DNA of 64,000 nt, from assembly GCF_009730915.1 (NCBI RefSeq), contig NC_052477.1:1054001-1118000 (forward strand), given 5' to 3'. The stretch's first letter is position 1, and every line of letters begins with the position of its first letter. Under the pieces are notes generated by a model. It had not been told where the DNA came from and did no database searches. It saw nothing but the letters and a program-made list of their open reading frames with translations. Source of the DNA: Dioscorea cayenensis subsp. rotundata (taxonomy: Eukaryota > Streptophyta > Magnoliopsida > Dioscoreales > Dioscoreaceae). The position numbers were made by a program, and so were the translations under genes. Shown here in pieces: positions 12,585 to 23,956 of the stretch.

Positions 12585-14071
12585 CGCCGGAATATTCCGT
12601 TCTCAAATAATTCGTCAAAATTGTCTTAAAAATTAGCCCAAAAAAAAAAATGCTAAAAACGCAACAGGGTTCGAATTGGGGATTTATTTTCAATTAAATA
12701 ACATCCAATAGTAGACTTACACGTGTATGCCCCGAATTTATCGGCCCTGTGACGCTATAAGAACACGTGGCGATATTTTATTGGTTAAGAGGCTTAAATA
12801 TTTTCCTTACTTTGTTTTGACTTATTATCAAAATACTACTTTAATCAACGATGAAATGCTATATTACCAATGACCAAATAATCTATTGATGTAAATAGTA
12901 TTTATGTATGTATTATTTTTTATAATAGCTTAACTGTTTATTTTGATAATAGAGTTTCTGTCAAAATTAAAAAAAAAAAAAACTATTTTAAATGGTGAGA
13001 TTGTTTGAAAATTCTAATTTATCTTTTTTTTTTTTGTCGTCTTTAACTTATTAGATTGGTCAAAAATATTTGATCATTGTATGTGACTGAATTGCATCTT
13101 AATTTTGTTATTACTTATTTTAGTTTACTCACAAGTTTTATAATATGGTCACTATTTTTGTGGTTCCATTCTTTTATCTATGTATATGTTTTTATTTTAT
13201 TTAATATATTTTAGATAATAAATCCTATTTCAAAAAAGAAAAAGAAAAAAAAGGGATTTAGATCCAGACAAAAAAAGGACCCATGTTTTTCACTTTTTCT
13301 TATCTTGGTGTTAATTATTTTTCATATTTATTTAATTTGTTAATTTTGCTATGAACTTTGAACATCAACCACTAAAAGAAGATTCTTGTGTAATTTTACT
13401 TAGAGTTAGAGCTAACCAAAGTGGACTTTTAAGCACTTAATCAATTCTTTAAGTAACTAATTAAAGAACTTTATTAAATAAAAGAACTTCATCATGATTT
13501 TCCATCTACTTTCCTACTTTTCATCCATTTTGTTCTTTTTTTTATACTGCAAGCTAAAGAGTTGACAGAAATATTTTATACATGTTCACATAAACTAAAG
13601 TCTAATGTATAAATTATTATTTTTTTAGATAAAATAATGTATAAATTATTACTCTAATCTTGATGCACTGCATTAATTTAATGAAGAAGTTGGCAAAATA
13701 AACACTTGTTTCTTCAATACTTTTCAGTCAATAATATATACATTGGTTTGACCAGTCTTCTTCTCAGTTCTTCATTTTCTTTAACTTTTATCTGACATTT
13801 GTAAACCATTTTCTAGTTTTAGAACAATGAAAACACAAGAGAACAACCAATATGAATCAATGAAAAACAACCATTCCTTCGATTTTATCGGCTTATTATA
13901 TCATACTCTAATTGCAGTTAATCTGCAGAGGTAATTACAAATGCAACAATGTTGCAGGCCAAGCTTGGACTAATTCTCATGTCTTCATTCTCAAGCAATT
14001 ATATATATATATATATATAAACATTAATCTATAAAGGTTTCATTTTAATAATATTCTTGTTTTCATTGTCT
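12585..14071. other. Divergent intergenic region, UBC32 / GRAS
   Basis: This 1.5 kb separates two genes transcribed away from each other and should contain both promoters. It is strongly AT-rich with poly-A and poly-T runs, and has an (AT)n tract at about 14000-14020 just upstream of the GRAS start. The part next to UBC32 (12720-12780) is richer in GC and contains two ACGTG cores, in cACGTGtatg and aACGTGgcg, of the kind bound by bZIP/bHLH factors. No gene was recognised in it. Confidence 0.5.
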
Positions 14072-15784
14072 ATGATGGCAAACAATGTGATGAAGATGTT
14101 TCAATCTGGTAATTGCCAAAGAATGTCCACAAATTCAGAGCTTTCTTCTGAGTGCTCTAATGGAGATTTATATGGTGATTTCTGGTCAAGTTATGGCTTC
14201 TGCCATGAAAGCCCTTCTGATAATCAAAGCTATGTTCCAGAGTTTATGGGGATTGATCATGACATGCACTTTGATATGGTTTCAGATGCATATCATCTTG
14301 TTGAGAAACCAAAGAGTGGTTTTCAAGAAGAAGATGATCCTGAGAAGTCTTTGGAGTCTGAAATTTGTGAGCTTTTGGGGCATGACAACAGTAAATCCAA
14401 GCCTGTTTCATTCCCTTACTTTGAGATCATCAATGGTGATGGTCAGCAAAGTGAGCTTCAATCTTGTTCTAATGGTGAAGAGATCACTGAACATATGGAT
14501 GAAGGAAGAGGTGGTTTATCTACTGAAGAAGTTATGAAGATTGCTGCTGCACATTATATACAGTTTTCGACTGATCAAGAGGGTGAATCTTCGATTCTAA
14601 TGCATTCTATGAGCTTAACTTATGCAGGATTAAATGGTAATGAGATAAAGAATGTTGAGCTTGCCGGGCTACTTCTCGCTGCAGCTGAGAAGGCGAGTAA
14701 TCAACAGTATGATCGGTCGAGTAACTTGTTAAGGCAGTGCATGGCTTTGTCTTCAAGCACCGGAAATACGGTGCAGAGAGTGGTTCACTATTTTTCTGAT
14801 GCATTGCAGGAAAGGATTTATCAAGAGACCGGAAGATGCTCGTTTAAAGGATCAAAGAATTCGGGTGTTCCCGGTGAGGATGTGATCAGAAGAATGCTAA
14901 GTAACCATCCAGTTCAGCTTATACTTCATCAGAAACTCCCATTTGCTCATCTCTTGGAGTGCCCTTCAATTCAGACAATCTTAGAAAGTGTTGAGCTTGT
15001 GACTAGAGTTCATGTCATTGATCTTTCAATCAAGCATGGAACTCCATGGACCCTTCTCATGCAAGCACTGGCCACAAGATCAAATCCAGTTGAGTACCTG
15101 AAGATAAGTGCAGTTGGATCATCAGAAAAAGCGATATCCGAAACAGGGAAATGGTTAAAGGACTTTGCTGAAACTCTGAATATAGTGTTAGATTTCAAGC
15201 CTGTGATAGTTCCAAATGTTAAGGAACTCAAAGAGGACATGTTCGAGATCAAAGAAGATGAAGCCATAGCTGTTTACTCGGCATTCGTTGTGAACACAAT
15301 GGTTGTGAAGCCGGATAATTTGGAGAACCTCTTAAGAGTGATCAGAAGGTTGAAGCCATGCATAATGACCGTTTTCGATGTCGAAGCTAATCATAATTCT
15401 CCAAACTTCATCACAAGGTTTACTGAATCATTGTTTTACTTCAGTGCATTCTTTGATTGCATTGACAGTTGCATGGATGAAGATGATCCTTATAGGATGC
15501 ATTTAGAAGGAAACGATTTTTCGCAAGGGATTAGGAGCATTGTGGCAACTGAAGGAGAAGAGAGGGTTGTGAGACATGTTGGAATTGGAGTTTGGAGATC
15601 ATTCTTTGCAAGATTTGGAATGGTGGAAGTGGAACACAGTGAGTGGTCAAAGTATCAAGCTAATCTTCTTGTTAAGCAGTTACCTCAAGGGATTTCCTGC
15701 AATTATGGAAGGAATGGCAAGTCTTTAGTTATCAAGTGGAAAGGAACCCCTCTGCATTTTATTTCTGCTTGGAGATTCAATTGA
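14072..15784 (+). CDS. GRAS family transcriptional regulator (no DELLA motif)
   Basis: One exon encodes 570 residues from the first ATG in the frame (14072); a further ATG follows at once. The acidic, Ser-rich N-terminal third has no DELLA or TVHYNP motif. The GRAS domain then follows in order: LHRI (LLLAAAEKASNQQ), VHIID-like RVHVIDLSIKHGTPW, a PFYRE-like stretch around FITRFTESLFYFSAFFD, and the SAW end with HFISAWRF. Length and lack of introns are normal for GRAS genes. Database names such as 'DELLA RGL1-like' are often given to this type, but it is not a true DELLA; the exact subfamily (RAD1, SCL-B or similar) is uncertain. GRAS proteins act in the nucleus in hormone, meristem or symbiosis signalling. 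Confidence 0.93.
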   Translation: MMANNVMKMFQSGNCQRMSTNSELSSECSNGDLYGDFWSSYGFCHESPSDNQSYVPEFMGIDHDMHFDMVSDAYHLVEKPKSGFQEEDDPEKSLESEICELLGHDNSKSKPVSFPYFEIINGDGQQSELQSCSNGEEITEHMDEGRGGLSTEEVMKIAAAHYIQFSTDQEGESSILMHSMSLTYAGLNGNEIKNVELAGLLLAAAEKASNQQYDRSSNLLRQCMALSSSTGNTVQRVVHYFSDALQERIYQETGRCSFKGSKNSGVPGEDVIRRMLSNHPVQLILHQKLPFAHLLECPSIQTILESVELVTRVHVIDLSIKHGTPWTLLMQALATRSNPVEYLKISAVGSSEKAISETGKWLKDFAETLNIVLDFKPVIVPNVKELKEDMFEIKEDEAIAVYSAFVVNTMVVKPDNLENLLRVIRRLKPCIMTVFDVEANHNSPNFITRFTESLFYFSAFFDCIDSCMDEDDPYRMHLEGNDFSQGIRSIVATEGEERVVRHVGIGVWRSFFARFGMVEVEHSEWSKYQANLLVKQLPQGISCNYGRNGKSLVIKWKGTPLHFISAWRFN

Positions 15785-16140
15785 ATGTTCTGTATTTTTT
15801 TGTTTTTCTGCTGAATTTCATGGACTATGAATTAATTCATGATTTTAGCTCATGAAGCAAATGGTCAGTGATTGAGTTTAAAGAGTTTATCTCCTTTAAG
15901 ATTCAATTGAGTATTTTCTTTTTCCTGCTGCATTTGATTAAGGCATGAATTCATGATTTTTGGATCATGAATTTGAAAAGATTACTGATTAAATTTGCAG
16001 TTTTATCATTGAGATTATGAGAAAAATTGCTGCAATCTTGAAAGGAATGTCATCAAATCTCTAATTTCTTGATTGGAGAGTTTTTGTTTTTCTTTTGAAT
16101 TTGATGAACTACTAATTCATGGTTTTGAATTAGTAATTAC
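15773..16140 (+). repeat. Degenerate tandem repeats covering the GRAS stop codon
   Basis: The 12 bases AGATTCAATTGA, which encode the last residues and stop of the GRAS gene (15773-15784), recur exactly at 15899-15910. Similar sequence continues after each: a T-rich run, TGCTG.ATTT, then ATGAATT..TTCATGATTTT and CATGAA. A third, weaker copy lies around 16076-16140 (TTTGAATTTGATGAACTA..AATTCATGGTTTT). The unit is about 126 bases between copies one and two. This looks like an old tandem duplication of the gene's 3' end. Confidence 0.6.
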
Positions 16141-17021
16141 TGAAAGAAATTGGTCCAAATGGTTTTAATTCATGTTCTTGTTTATGCAGAAAACACGCAT
16201 TTGAAGATGTTTATTTCTAACAAAAGTATTTGGGGTTATTTAAGTGGTTTTGAGTTTGAACCTTTATATATATCTAAATACATAATGTCTACTTTTTATA
16301 ATAATATTTTCTGTAACTCACTCAAAATAATTTAGATTCAAATGACTTCTATAAAACCGGTAGATAAAAAAAATGATCTACTGTGTTTCTCTCAATCTTT
16401 TTTAAATATAGTGAATAAATCACATATTTATTAAATAAAAAAAAAAGAGTAAACATATCAGGGAACAAACAGAGAATTGAAACAAAAAGAAAATGACAGA
16501 AACTACTACAAATTAGCGGGAGTTATTAGTGGTGAAACACACCTCTAAAACAACCAACAAAGAAAAGTTAAAAAGACAACTGAGAAAGTGAAGTCCACCG
16601 TCTGGCATCCGAGGCTTTCTCAAGCTGACGAGTGAAACGATCACTTCGGGGCAATATGGGTTGCCCTGGTGTGATTTTCCAGTATAGCGCATTGGACAAG
16701 AGTAAAATAAAAAAATTAAATAATGTAAAAATATAAAAAATAAAATATTTCTTAGTCGAGAAAAAAAATAATTGCTGTTAAAAAGACATCATGCAAAAGT
16801 GACCGAAAAAGAAACCGATTGCGAAAGTACACAAATCATCGGACGGTTGTAGAAATGCCACGTCATCTCACTCTTCTCTTACTCTTCTGGGTAACAAAAT
16901 CAACCTCGATTTTAGGTCCAATTAAAAAGTACAATAAAACAAGAAAACCAGAAATCCAAAAAATAATAAAAAAAAAATCTGAGTTTTTTTTTCTTTAATA
17001 AGAAATCTAAAAAGCTCCCTC
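15785..17021. other. Spacer between GRAS and E(z) genes
   Basis: Besides the tandem repeats next to the GRAS stop and a LINE-like 3' fragment at about 16411-16695, this spacer is AT-rich and should hold the promoter of the E(z) gene near 16850-17020. No coding sequence was recognised. Confidence 0.5.
16411..16695 (-). mobile_element. Possible LINE 3'-end fragment
   Basis: Read on the minus strand, the left end has AATAAATATGTGATTTATTCAC followed by A/T-rich tail sequence. This resembles the 3' end of the large LINE in this window, AATGAATGTGGTTTATCCAC at 50325-50344. The sequence inside (16560-16690) is richer in GC than its surroundings. The right limit is only where composition changes. 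No target-site duplication was found, so the call is tentative. Confidence 0.35.
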
Positions 17022-20000
17022 ATGCTCTCCTCCTCCTCCTCCGGGGCCGCAGATCTCAGTTCCATGCGATCCAAGGTTTGGTTTTTCCTTTGATTTTTCA
17101 AACCCTAGTTCTCGTCTGAGATCATTATGGAGTTTTCACCCCAAATCTCGTGTTTTTTCACTGATTTTTTCATTGTTCTTTTGGATTCAGAGACCAGATG
17201 GAGATCATTCTAAAGATGCCATCCATGGCATCTCCTCGAAGATATCTCAGGTCAAGAAGGAAACCCAGGCCTCCAGATTGATCTTCATTAGAGTAATTCT
17301 CCCCCAAAACGCCTCTTTGTGGGCATTTTTTTATTGAAAAACAGGGTAAAGTTCCAATTTTTAATTGGTTTTTATAGGAAAGAGTTGAGAAGAATCGGAT
17401 GGAGTTGGAGGAGCATTCTAAATCAATGTTTGAGTTGGCGAAGGGTAGGGGTTCGGATGGATCGGAGCATGGAAACTTGCTCTCTGTGAGGATGGGGAGC
17501 CCTCTGGGCAAGTTTGGGGTCTTGGACTCTTGGGAGAGAGAGGGTGTCAACGTTCAAGATGAGAATTTGTCATCAGGCACAGTAGTGTTTGGGAGCAATG
17601 GAGGGAAGTGTGTTGTTCGCCTTATTAGGCTTCCTTTTGTCGAGAAGATTCCTCCTTATACTACATGGATGTTCTTGGATAGGTATGAGCATTTTTTTAA
17701 CTGTTTTTCTTTTTGGGAAAGTTTTGTTTCTTATTTATAATCTAAGCTCTCATTGTGATCATTCCTTAATTCACAAAGTGTGGTCAAAATTCAGTTTGAG
17801 AAGAATGTAATGCAGTATTGGTCCTTGCATTTATTTAATCAAAACATAGTTTTGATTCTTGTTGAAGGATGAGAGGATTGAGAATTTCATTCCTTATATT
17901 GGACCATTGGTCATGCTTTTGATTATTGCATGTTTGCAAGCATCTTTCCATGTTGATATATGAACTAAATTTTGTTCATGCACTTATAGATATATGGCAT
18001 GAGACAATGTAATTTTGTATTTGAAATGCACAACTATGAGCTATAGAAATATTACTCTTATTGTTCACTTATATTCACCCTAAGTTTTTTTTCCTTTTTG
18101 TTAGAAATCAAAGAATGGCTGAAGATCAGTCAGTGGTTGGGAGGAGACAGATTTATTATGATGATAAATATGGTAGTGAAACATTGATCTGTAGTGATAG
18201 TGAAGAAGAAATTATCGAGCCTGAGGAAGAGAAGCATAAGTTTTCTAAAGGAGAAGATGAGATAATCTGGTAAGTGTAGATAATTATAGCAATTCATATA
18301 TCAATAATTCAATGCAACGGTGCTTGCTTCTTTAATTGTATTCCAAGTTCTTTTGTGTTGTTCCTTTTATTATGTCTAGGTGTAATATCTCTGTGATATT
18401 TCCTTTTCATTGAATTACGTCAATTTCTTTCACCAGTTGAATAGAGAAAATCTCCTCTTTTACAGTTTTACCTTACTGGTAAAAATTATAAAGCTGTTTT
18501 CTAATTTATTTCTATCTTTATTATCCACTTTTGTTTAGCATTGTCCTGTTGATAGTTGGTTTAACATTGAATAAAATGTATTATGATTTGAAATATTAGA
18601 TTAGCATCAAATCACTATACAAAACCAGCACATACAATTGAATCATTGATCCAATAACAAGACCTCAAGCGTGCAATCATTCATAGAAAAAAAAAATTAT
18701 AAAGGTTCATTTGCTTTCAAGTTGGTGATGATTTTTCCACAAAGTTTTTAAGGTAGAAAACCTCCAATATATAATCCACGCCAAAGCTGAGCAGATCCTT
18801 GCACTCAAAACCCTAATACTCTGTTTCTCCTTTTTTTTTTTCCTTTCTTAATTTTTAGATTTTTTTTAACAGTGGCAGCTAGGTTTGGGAACCCCAATAG
18901 CTAATACTCACACACACATCTTTCTTTATAAGCATCACATTCTTACCTAGTGTCATCATTAATCAACTCCTTATACAAGCATGGTCAAAATGTGTCAGTT
19001 TTAATGATATCATCAACCCCACTTAATGATTCATCAAGTGGGGATGTTCTAGAATTTGAGTTACAATAAATTGAGGTTCTATTGGCCTGATCTCATCATA
19101 GCTGTCAATCATTACCTAGATTCATGGGGTTCTTTTATTCAATCATGCTCTCAAGCATGTTTAAAAATAGATATGTATAAATGGTTGTAAAAGGATAATG
19201 TAGTAGTATAAAATGTCAACAATAACATGTAAGTGATTAGTTTCTAGGGCACAAAATATCTAACACTCCCCCCATAACCTTTGGGTTAAATTATCTATAA
19301 TAAATTTAGCAAATGTATGTTAAAATCCAATAATTTTTTTTCTATTTCATAATTTCCCCATAAAAAAGAATGTATTGGGTATGTCTGAACTTGTTTTTCC
19401 ATGCTTTAATTTTAATTATTTGCTGACTAATGATCAAGAACCATGAAAGTGCCAACTCTGTTTGTGATGTGCATTTGCTAAAGAGCTTGTTATCAAATTT
19501 TACTTTTTCTTTAGTTTTTGATTACGGCTGGATTGTCTTCCTAATTGTTTCAGGAAAGTTCTTCAGGAGCATGGTGTAAACCCTCAAGCACTGAATGTTC
19601 TCTCTCAGTCTATTTATGTAAACCCATCAGAAATCGAGGTATTAAAGAACATATGAATTCCGAATATCCTGTTTATATATTTGACTTTGGTTTGGAAGCA
19701 GGCTTTCTTTGTTGTTTCAGATCAGTTTTTGCATTAAGTCTTCCATGACACATTTTTCACTTTTGGTTAAACCTATCTAGGATCTTCTTATCTTAATTGG
19801 ACATCATACATTTTATTTCTTCTTATTATGATTGTTATTTTTTACAGAAAAGGTATGAAACGCTTATGAAGAAAAATCAGGACAAAGGCAAGAGAAATAC
19901 TGATTCTTCTGCCGAACTGGAGTCTGATGGGAAACTATTTCTTGACAAGACTCTTAGTTCAGCTTTGGATTCTTTTGATACTATCTTTTGTCGGCGTTGT

Positions 20001-23000
20001 TTGGTAGGTTTCAGTCATCATAAGCTCACTTTATACAGAAGCCGTTATCCTTAAATTAATTTAATTTAGTGCAGGTAGCTTTACTGATCATAAATTGCTG
20101 GTATAACAGGTTTTTGACTGTCGCCTACATGGCTGTCCACAAAATTTAATCCTTCCTGTGAGTCATATGACTTTTGAAGACTGTTGGGTTTTGATAATTT
20201 CAAAAAGTGTTTTATGGTATAATATAGAGATTTGTGATTTACAGAATGAAAAATTGTCTTCGGTATTTGAACCAGAGGAATTAAGAACGCCATGCGGAGA
20301 TAACTGCTACCTTAAGGTATGATGGCTTGGATTTATAATATATATATACATGCGCATATATATTATACAGTATGTTTACATATTTCATGAGAGGCACTCA
20401 CTGAAATTGTATTATCCTGTGAGATAAGATTTGCAAGGTTAATTTAAATGCCAAGTTGTTACATTGCACTGTTGACAATAGAGTCAATTGATATGCTCAA
20501 TCCATTTGGCCTAAATCGAGCATTTTTCTCATTTTTGTTGTGTAATCCTCCTGTGTTTATCTCGATGCTAAAGAGCTTATATGAACAATAGTTGGTATTA
20601 ATTTGAGCAGATCATGAATGATCCCAATCTTTTTTAGTGCTAGTAATTCTGACTTGCTTTTCAGCCTTTCCTCAGAGAATAGCTGATGCTGAAGGTCTGT
20701 CTCATGGCATCTCAAACACTGGCAACCCGAATGAGATTGAATCTATGAATTTGATGGAGAAACTTGATACTACACGGTTAGATTCAGAGGATTCAACTCC
20801 TGATGATGATAGTAAGGACTCGACAGAACCTGAAGGAATGTCCATTGATGGAATCACTACCACTCTGCAATTTGCTCGGCGAAATAAAGCTAAGAGAAAA
20901 GTTTCGAAGAATGAAAATACGGCAGCAGAGAACAGCCAGTCTACTGTTGAAAAATGTGTTGGTACTATTGATAAAAAGCAGAAGATACTATCTGGGGAAG
21001 ATACTTTTAAGAATGCTGATTCTGGAGACACAGGTTGTGAATCAATGGGTATTTGTTAACTTAAGAAGAAATATGTCTATGAATCAACTGACCATTCTCT
21101 TTGACAGATAATTTCCCCAATAAAACCTTGGACAGTGTAATGGAATATGATAGGATGGAGAAAATTTCATCCAGTTCTGACCTGGGACAAACTTCCCAAA
21201 ATTGGAATGCTCTTGAGAAAGATCTTTACTTAAAGGGTGTAGAAATATTTGGGAAGAACAGGTATGAAATCACTCAACCTTATTTATCTTTTGCGAGTTT
21301 AATTGTAGTAAAATAAATTTCACGGACCACTTGCTAACAAATTTTAAGTTTAGTGGTGAAATAAACCAAGAAAATAATGATAGTCACAGCAACATTATAA
21401 GTTATCTTGATGAACCTAGTTTTTGTACTGTCACCTCAATGAGCAGTGGTGAAGTTTCAATTCATTGGAAATGTATTGAAATCTAATGGCAAGAATTATT
21501 TCACCTTTGTATAGAAAATTTGTAATCCACCAAAAGTAATGAAAAACATTCTTATTGAAGTAAGGTATTATACTGTATATGCACTTTTTGAGTCTTCAGA
21601 ATTGGAGAAAGCATGTGTTATCTCTAATGAATAATAAAGGTAATCATCACATCAATGCTCTCTGGATTTCATGCAGAATCACAGATTGATATCAACTGCA
21701 TGTGTAATTGGTGTTTTGACTTTCAAATACCCAGCATTCATGTTTATAGCATGTGCTTCTTTTGTATTGTGCTTGCACTTTGTTAAGATCTCAAACTTTA
21801 TTTTATGTACTTAAGATGTTTATATATTCATGTAGTTGTCTTATCGCGAGAAATTTACTTTCGGGTCTGAAGACTTGTGCGGAGGTATCAAATTATATGT
21901 TTGAAGACAAGGGTGCCATACCAAGCAGGCCATTATTCTCAAATTCGACCATGGAAGACAGTGAGAAGGTTGATGGTGATTATCTGGTGTGTCTTAAGCA
22001 TTCCTTTGTAATGAGTAATCACAGTAAAATTATGCACTAGCTGAAATAATTTTTATTTAAATTGACCACATATTAGATCATCCTAGCCAATCTGATGTTT
22101 TTCCTTTTTTTTTTTTAAATTTTTTTTTCAGGAACAGGAGATGCCTAGAACTCGTATATGGCGGCGGAGGGGCAAAGCAAGAAAGCTAAAGTATACCTGG
22201 AAATCTGCGGGACACCCATCTGTGCGCAAAAGAATTGCTGATGGAAAGCAGGAGCTCTGCACGCAATATAATCCATGCGGTTGCCTGCAAATGTGTGGGA
22301 AACAATGCCCTTGTATGCAGGATGGAACATGCTGCGAGAAGTACTGTGGGTATGTGGTAAACTATTGGTTAGTACTGCCGTGAAACATTAATTGAACACT
22401 CAATTATCATTTTTTTTAGGTGCTCAAAAAGCTGCAAGAACCGGTTCAGAGGATGTCACTGTGCCAAGAGTCAATGTAGAAGCCGACAGTGCCCTTGTTT
22501 TGCAGCTGGCCGTGAATGTGATCCAGACGTCTGTCGAAATTGTTGGGTCAGGTAACTGGTTGTGGTCATTTCTAATTTTTCTTCTGGATATATGCAATAA
22601 TAACAGTACAACATGCATGTAACTATATTTTATAACATAATTCAAGGATTATATTTGGAACTCTGCATTTTTTGTCATCGAAGTTATTGAAATTGTTATC
22701 GCTAAGTTGATAATCAAAACAATATATGAACATAGTGCATAATAGAAATCTGTCAAGCAGGATAATACATTGTTACTAGAAAGCAGTAAAATCTTGGATT
22801 TTTTAAGTAACTAAAAACAAAACATGTTGCAGCTGTGGAGATGGCTCATTAGGCGAACCTCCAGCAAGAGGAGATGGTTACCAATGTGGCAACATGAAAC
22901 TTCTTTTGAAGCAACAACAAAGAGTGAGACACTCTCTAATTGCAGTATTATTATGTGTTCTTTCAGTATAATTTTTATAATCAAACGTTTCTGCAGATAT

Positions 23001-23652
23001 TGTTGGGGAGGTCTGATGTTGCTGGATGGGGAGCCTTCATAAAGGTTAATGTTAATCTCTTTTAAACATTATTGCATGCCATGAAGAATTAAATTAATTG
23101 CAATTTGATTACAGAACCCAGTTAATAAGAATGATTATCTTGGAGAATACACTGGAGAATTAATTTCACATAAAGAAGCCGACAAGCGTGGGAAGATATA
23201 TGACCGTGCGAATTCATCCTTCCTTTTTGATCTGAATGATCAGGTGACCATGTTTTAATGATCTTGATGATGCTTGAAAGGATTTATTTTATTATTACTT
23301 TTTCTAACATAAACTTTTCGTATGCAGTATGTTCTTGATGCTTATCGTAAGGGTGACAAGCTGAAATTCGCAAATCATTCGTCAAACCCCAATTGTTATG
23401 CTAAGGTTAAAAAAAAAAACAGTTATTGCAAGTGAGTTTTATCATGTCTGATACGCGAATTTGCAGGTCATGCTTGTGGCGGGAGATCATCGGGTTGGAA
23501 TTTTTGCTAAAGAACACATTGAAGCCAGTGAAGAACTTTTCTATGATTATCGTTACGGACCAGACCAAGCACCTGCATGGGCGCGAAAACCAGAGGGATC
23601 GAAAAAAGATGATCCATCAGTCTCTCATGGTAGAGCTCAGAAGGTTGCTTGA
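17022..23652 (+). CDS. SWN: Polycomb histone H3K27 methyltransferase, EZA1/SWINGER-like
   Basis: Eighteen exons give 843 residues in one frame: 17022-17075, 17191-17292, 17378-17682, 18105-18269, 19554-19638, 19848-20003, 20110-20157, 20245-20316, 20676-21033, 21108-21261, 21836-21986, 22132-22349, 22420-22551, 22833-22923, 22997-23044, 23115-23243, 23328-23405 and 23467-23652. The order is: an N-terminal region with [29 protein letters not shown] and an acidic patch; a C5 region with [18 protein letters not shown]; a SANT-like segment (about 475-515); a Cys-rich CXC domain (about 590-670); and a SET domain (about 690-810) with [14 protein letters not shown] and [16 protein letters not shown]. 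This is the E(z) subunit of PRC2. The SEGEDxIIW-like stretch fits SWN/EZA1 better than CLF. Length agrees with SWN. The start is the only ATG in a fitting first exon and is less certain. Confidence 0.93.
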
Positions 23653-23956
23653 AACCAAATAAAGTGCCACCTTTCCTGTGATGTGAATATTATTGAGGGG
23701 AATAATTTTGGTTGAATAAAATCCACATTCCATGTAATATATGCATTGTTCTATAAATTAAGAAAGAATTAGTTTGTACTTTTCATTTATGTATGATCAG
23801 GCAAACTCAATTCGTAAGTTTGAATAAAGTGGGAAGTTTATGTTTATTTGTTCTAGTGCTTTTGTTGCAAAAACAGATATCTGTAAATAAAGAAGACAAA
23901 TTTAAGAATTATAATTCAAAACTTACATTAAAAAAATTGCAATGGAAGAGTACAAG
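23653..23956. other. Convergent 3' region between E(z) and TBL genes
   Basis: This 304-base stretch carries the 3' UTRs of two convergent genes. A TTGAATAAAAT sequence about 60 bases after the E(z) stop is a likely poly(A) signal. Nothing else was seen. Confidence 0.5.

Noticed and set aside
20660-20675. Earlier acceptor at 20664 for the E(z) exon
   Set aside because: Using it gives a stop after a few codons. The next AG (20674-20675) restores the frame.
20702-21031. Antisense 109-residue frame in the E(z) gene
   Set aside because: It mirrors a clear coding exon on the other strand and has no independent support.
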